In this document: positions 4,671 through 5,930 of the stretch, one piece after another
Position numbering within the stretch: the stretch's first letter is position 1
How the letters are laid out: every line of letters begins with the position of its first letter
NCBI GenBank assembly: GCA_022564385.1
Contig: JADFLN010000040.1
Span: 1 to 5,930 of the forward strand
DNA length: 5,930 bases
Reading direction: 5' to 3'
From: Nitrososphaerota archaeon
Lineage (GTDB): Archaea; Thermoproteota; Nitrososphaeria; Nitrososphaerales; Nitrosopumilaceae
Notes under the pieces: generated by a model
What the model was told of the DNA's origin: nothing
What the model saw: the letters and a program-made list of their open reading frames with translations, nothing else
Databases searched by the model: none
Made by a program: the position numbers and the translations under genes

Positions 4671-5102
4671 TTACTTGACAATAGTAACTGGGGCTCTTGC
4701 TTTGTGTAAAATAAAATTCGAAGTACTTCCAAAAAAGAGCTCTTTTGGAAATCCCATCCCTCTAGCACCAATTACAATGTGATGAATTCTGTTTGCAGAG
4801 TTATTTGCAAATGTAGCTAAATCATAACCCGATGTATGTCCTGCTAGTACTACACATTCAAAATCAATGTCACTTTTCTCAACTAGTGTTTTGGCATCTT
4901 TAATTACTTTTCTTGCCTCTTTTGACCCTTTTTTCTCTGGTATTTTTGGGAGATGAATTGCTGTAAAGACACCAAATTTTGTAACACTATTTATTCCAAG
5001 CAATGTATCTTCAGTTTGTTTTGCCAACTTGATTGCTTCTCGTAGCCCTTTTATGGAATTCTTTGAGCCATCTAAGCAAACCATTATTTTCTTTAAACTC
5101 AT
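4671..5102 (-). CDS. universal stress protein (USP-3), UspA family, paralogue of USP-1
   Basis: This is a 143-aa single-domain UspA protein beginning MSLKKIMVCLDGSKNSIKG with Asp11 in the first loop. The nucleotide-binding signature is complete: Gly112, Gly115, Gly125, Ser126 in GARGMGFPKELFFGS, followed by FILHKARAPVTIVK. The GARG form, the DGSKNSI block and the KELFFGS-x-SN block are shared with USP-1 at 436-870 but not with USP-2, so USP-1 and USP-3 come from a duplication. The middle third (about residues 38-70, TKFGVFTAIHLPKIPEKKGSKEARK) differs most and probably sets partner specificity. It is transcribed alone on the minus strand with its own TATA-like box 25.5 bp before the ATG. The arm sequence ATTATTGAT found in the palindrome at 4560-4578 also occurs 42-50 bases before its start, so it may share a regulator with the adjacent split-barrel gene. 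Confidence 0.95.
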   Translation of the reverse strand: MSLKKIMVCLDGSKNSIKGLREAIKLAKQTEDTLLGINSVTKFGVFTAIHLPKIPEKKGSKEARKVIKDAKTLVEKSDIDFECVVLAGHTSGYDLATFANNSANRIHHIVIGARGMGFPKELFFGSTSNFILHKARAPVTIVK

Positions 5103-5123
5103 ACAAACTCAAATCTAGATTTT

Positions 5124-5131
5124 CTATTTAT
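5124..5131 (-). promoter_or_regulatory. TATA-like box for USP-3
   Basis: On the minus strand ATAAATAG is centred 25.5 bp upstream of the ATG at 5102, consistent with leaderless transcription. The region beyond it (5153-5257) is very AT-rich with T runs on the plus strand, and I see no gene there. Confidence 0.4.
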
Positions 5132-5257
5132 GTTACAAACTTGATTATTGATATTGAAAATAACACTTTCATAATTTTTAATATTTATATAATAATTTTT
5201 TTAATAACGTGATTTTTTTACTGTTGCAATTTTCTTTTGTGATCTAGATATCTGAAC

Positions 5258-5368
5258 CTAATCAAATCTATCTCGTAATTGATGGCAATCGCATAGGCAT
5301 CCTTTCAGACATTTCATTCTCTTACAGTCTGAGCACACTTTCTTATTCCAGTATGGTGCTGTATCCAT
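5258..5368 (-). CDS. 36-aa cysteine-rich mini-protein, probable metal binder
   Basis: Minus-strand reading from ATG 5368 to TAG at 5258 gives 36 residues starting MDTAPYWNKKVCSDCKRMKC. Six of them are Cys and one His, packed into residues 12-29: C12-x2-C15-x4-C20-x3-C24-x-C26-x-C28-H29. This is enough for one or two zinc sites or a small Fe-S-type cluster. The rest is charged and hydrophilic, with no membrane helix. The ATG is separated from the stop codon of the upstream membrane protein gene by one base (TAACATG), which strongly suggests translational coupling and a shared mRNA. No family is recognised. It could be a metal-dependent partner of the membrane protein or a small nucleic-acid-binding protein; both are inference. 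The dense Cys spacing and tight coupling are why I accept such a short gene. Confidence 0.7.
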   Translation of the reverse strand: MDTAPYWNKKVCSDCKRMKCLKGCLCDCHQLRDRFD

Positions 5369-5369
5369 G

Positions 5370-5654
5370 TTAGTACCTCTTGATAGCCTTGAAAGTGCCT
5401 TTTTTTATTTGAACTATAATTCTCAACAAAATAATTGCCCAAATTCCAAGTAACAAAAAATATGGAATATTCATATCTGGCTCTTCTACTAAAATTACCT
5501 CATCGTTAAATTTAGGTTCTAAAATTACCTCATCGTTAAATTTAGGTTCTAAAATTATCTCGTCGTTGAATTCTTTAGGCTGATCAAATGGTGATACAAA
5601 TACAATTCCAATGAAAATTGGTATTGCTACTAGAATTATTATTGGTATAACCAT
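5370..5654 (-). CDS. two-pass membrane protein with tandem 10-residue acidic repeat
   Basis: The protein has 94 aa with two hydrophobic helices: residues 2-20 (IPIIILVAIPIFIGIVFV) and 64-82 (IPYFLLLGIWAIILLRIIV). Between them a 10-residue unit is repeated about three times (K-F-N-D-E-V-I-L-E-P; copies from about 28, 38 and 48), ending in VEEPD. The C-terminus is basic (KKGTFKAIKRY). By the positive-inside rule the C-terminus is cytoplasmic, so the acidic repeats would lie outside and the N-terminus inside; the first helix could alternatively be a cleaved signal. The repeat may bind cations or a cell-surface partner, which is inference. No family recognised. A TATA-like box 25.5 bp before the ATG lies inside the upstream CBS gene. 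The Cys-rich gene follows after one base, so the two form an operon. Confidence 0.8.
   Translation of the reverse strand: MVIPIIILVAIPIFIGIVFVSPFDQPKEFNDEIILEPKFNDEVILEPKFNDEVILVEEPDMNIPYFLLLGIWAIILLRIIVQIKKGTFKAIKRY
5491..5580. repeat. 30-bp tandem repeat, two identical copies and one degenerate
   Basis: Bases 5491-5520 and 5521-5550 are identical over all 30 positions. Bases 5551-5573 are a third copy with a few substitutions that fades out by 5580. The unit is exactly ten codons and keeps the frame of the membrane protein. Identity at synonymous positions indicates recent duplication, for example by slippage. Confidence 0.95.
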
Positions 5655-5662
5655 GATGCTCT

Positions 5663-5930
5663 CTAATTGTATGGACTATAATTTTTAAAAATTTTTACTA
5701 CTGAATGAAAATACATATCTCTTACATCTTCTTCTACACAAACTGCTAGTAAATTAACAATATCTGTTGCAGTAATTATTCCAACTATATTTTCGTTATC
5801 CATGACTGGCAATTTCCTTATTCCTCTATCATGCATTAAATCTGCTGCAGTTCTAACTGATTCATCTGAACTTATTGAGAATAGTGGTGATGACATTATT
5901 TGTTTTACAGGTGTTGTGATTTGATACGCA
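5663..5930 (-). CDS. CBS-domain protein, C-terminal part (5' end outside window)
   Basis: The minus-strand frame is open to the window edge, so the ATG at 5896 is internal: the residues before it (ITTPVKQIMSSPLFSIS) are the usual start of a CBS domain. The 88 visible residues form one complete CBS unit: VKQIMSSPLFSISSDESV, the helix RTAADLMHDRGIRKLPVMDNENIVGIITATDIVNLLA, and a short tail ending VVKIFKNYSPYN. The GIITATDIV motif has the Thr-x-x-Asp that contacts ribose in nucleotide-binding CBS pairs. CBS domains work in pairs, so another copy is expected just beyond the window, as in stand-alone archaeal CBS proteins. These typically sense AMP, ATP or SAM, which fits the USP-rich surroundings. 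Nine bases separate its stop from the next start, but that gene appears to have its own promoter inside this one. Confidence 0.92.
   Translation of the reverse strand, partial: AYQITTPVKQIMSSPLFSISSDESVRTAADLMHDRGIRKLPVMDNENIVGIITATDIVNLLAVCVEEDVRDMYFHSVVKIFKNYSPYN
5676..5683 (-). promoter_or_regulatory. TATA-like box for the repeat membrane protein, inside the CBS gene
   Basis: On the minus strand AATTATAG is centred 25.5 bp upstream of the ATG at 5654. It overlaps the last codons of the CBS gene, so the membrane protein and Cys-rich gene could be transcribed separately from, as well as together with, the CBS gene. Confidence 0.4.

Noticed and set aside
5153..5257. Possible plus-strand small RNA or origin-like AT-rich tract
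   Set aside because: It has T runs and TATA-like words, but no repeats or stems beyond what the base composition gives.
5491..5580. 30-bp repeats considered as a CRISPR array
   Set aside because: The copies are directly adjacent with no spacers and encode an in-frame peptide repeat.

Overview
The window looks like chromosome from an AT-rich archaeon, most probably an ammonia-oxidising thaumarchaeon (Nitrososphaerota, Nitrosopumilus-like). The reasons are very low GC, TATA-like boxes centred about 24-27 bp upstream of start codons (leaderless transcripts), T-tract terminators, several single-domain universal stress proteins (USPs), CBS-domain proteins, and an archaeal-type malate dehydrogenase-like protein. 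The lineage is inferred from style and protein resemblance; there is no rRNA or other marker gene in the window.

Layout. Positions 2-139 (+) hold the tail of an unidentified gene. It converges on a 52-aa single-pass membrane protein (154-312, -), whose promoter carries a perfect 18-bp palindrome. USP-1 follows (436-870, -), divergent from a small roadblock-like protein (1072-1473, +). Positions 1474-1937 are gene-poor: a 38-aa CxxH/CxxC mini-protein (1579-1695, +) and a decayed CBS-domain fragment (about 1762-1879, +). A 94-aa basic protein of unknown function is at 1938-2222 (+).

The centre is a tight + strand operon: an HPF/RaiA-like protein (2321-2665), USP-2 (2665-3099, overlapping by one base) and a malate/lactate dehydrogenase-family protein (3103-4005). 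Converging on it from the minus strand is a pyridoxamine-phosphate-oxidase-like flavin split-barrel protein (4038-4514). Upstream of that on the minus strand lie USP-3 (4671-5102), a 36-aa cysteine-rich protein (5258-5368), a two-pass membrane protein with a duplicated 10-residue acidic repeat (5370-5654) and the 3' end of a CBS-domain protein that runs off the window (5663-5930).

Taken together this reads as a stress, energy-sensing and dormancy neighbourhood: three USPs, an adenylate-sensing type CBS domain, a ribosome-hibernation-like protein and two redox enzymes. The items most worth a second look are the HPF-like/USP/dehydrogenase operon, the two unlisted metal-binding-type microproteins, the repeat membrane protein coupled to one of them, and the palindromic elements placed just upstream of several promoters.
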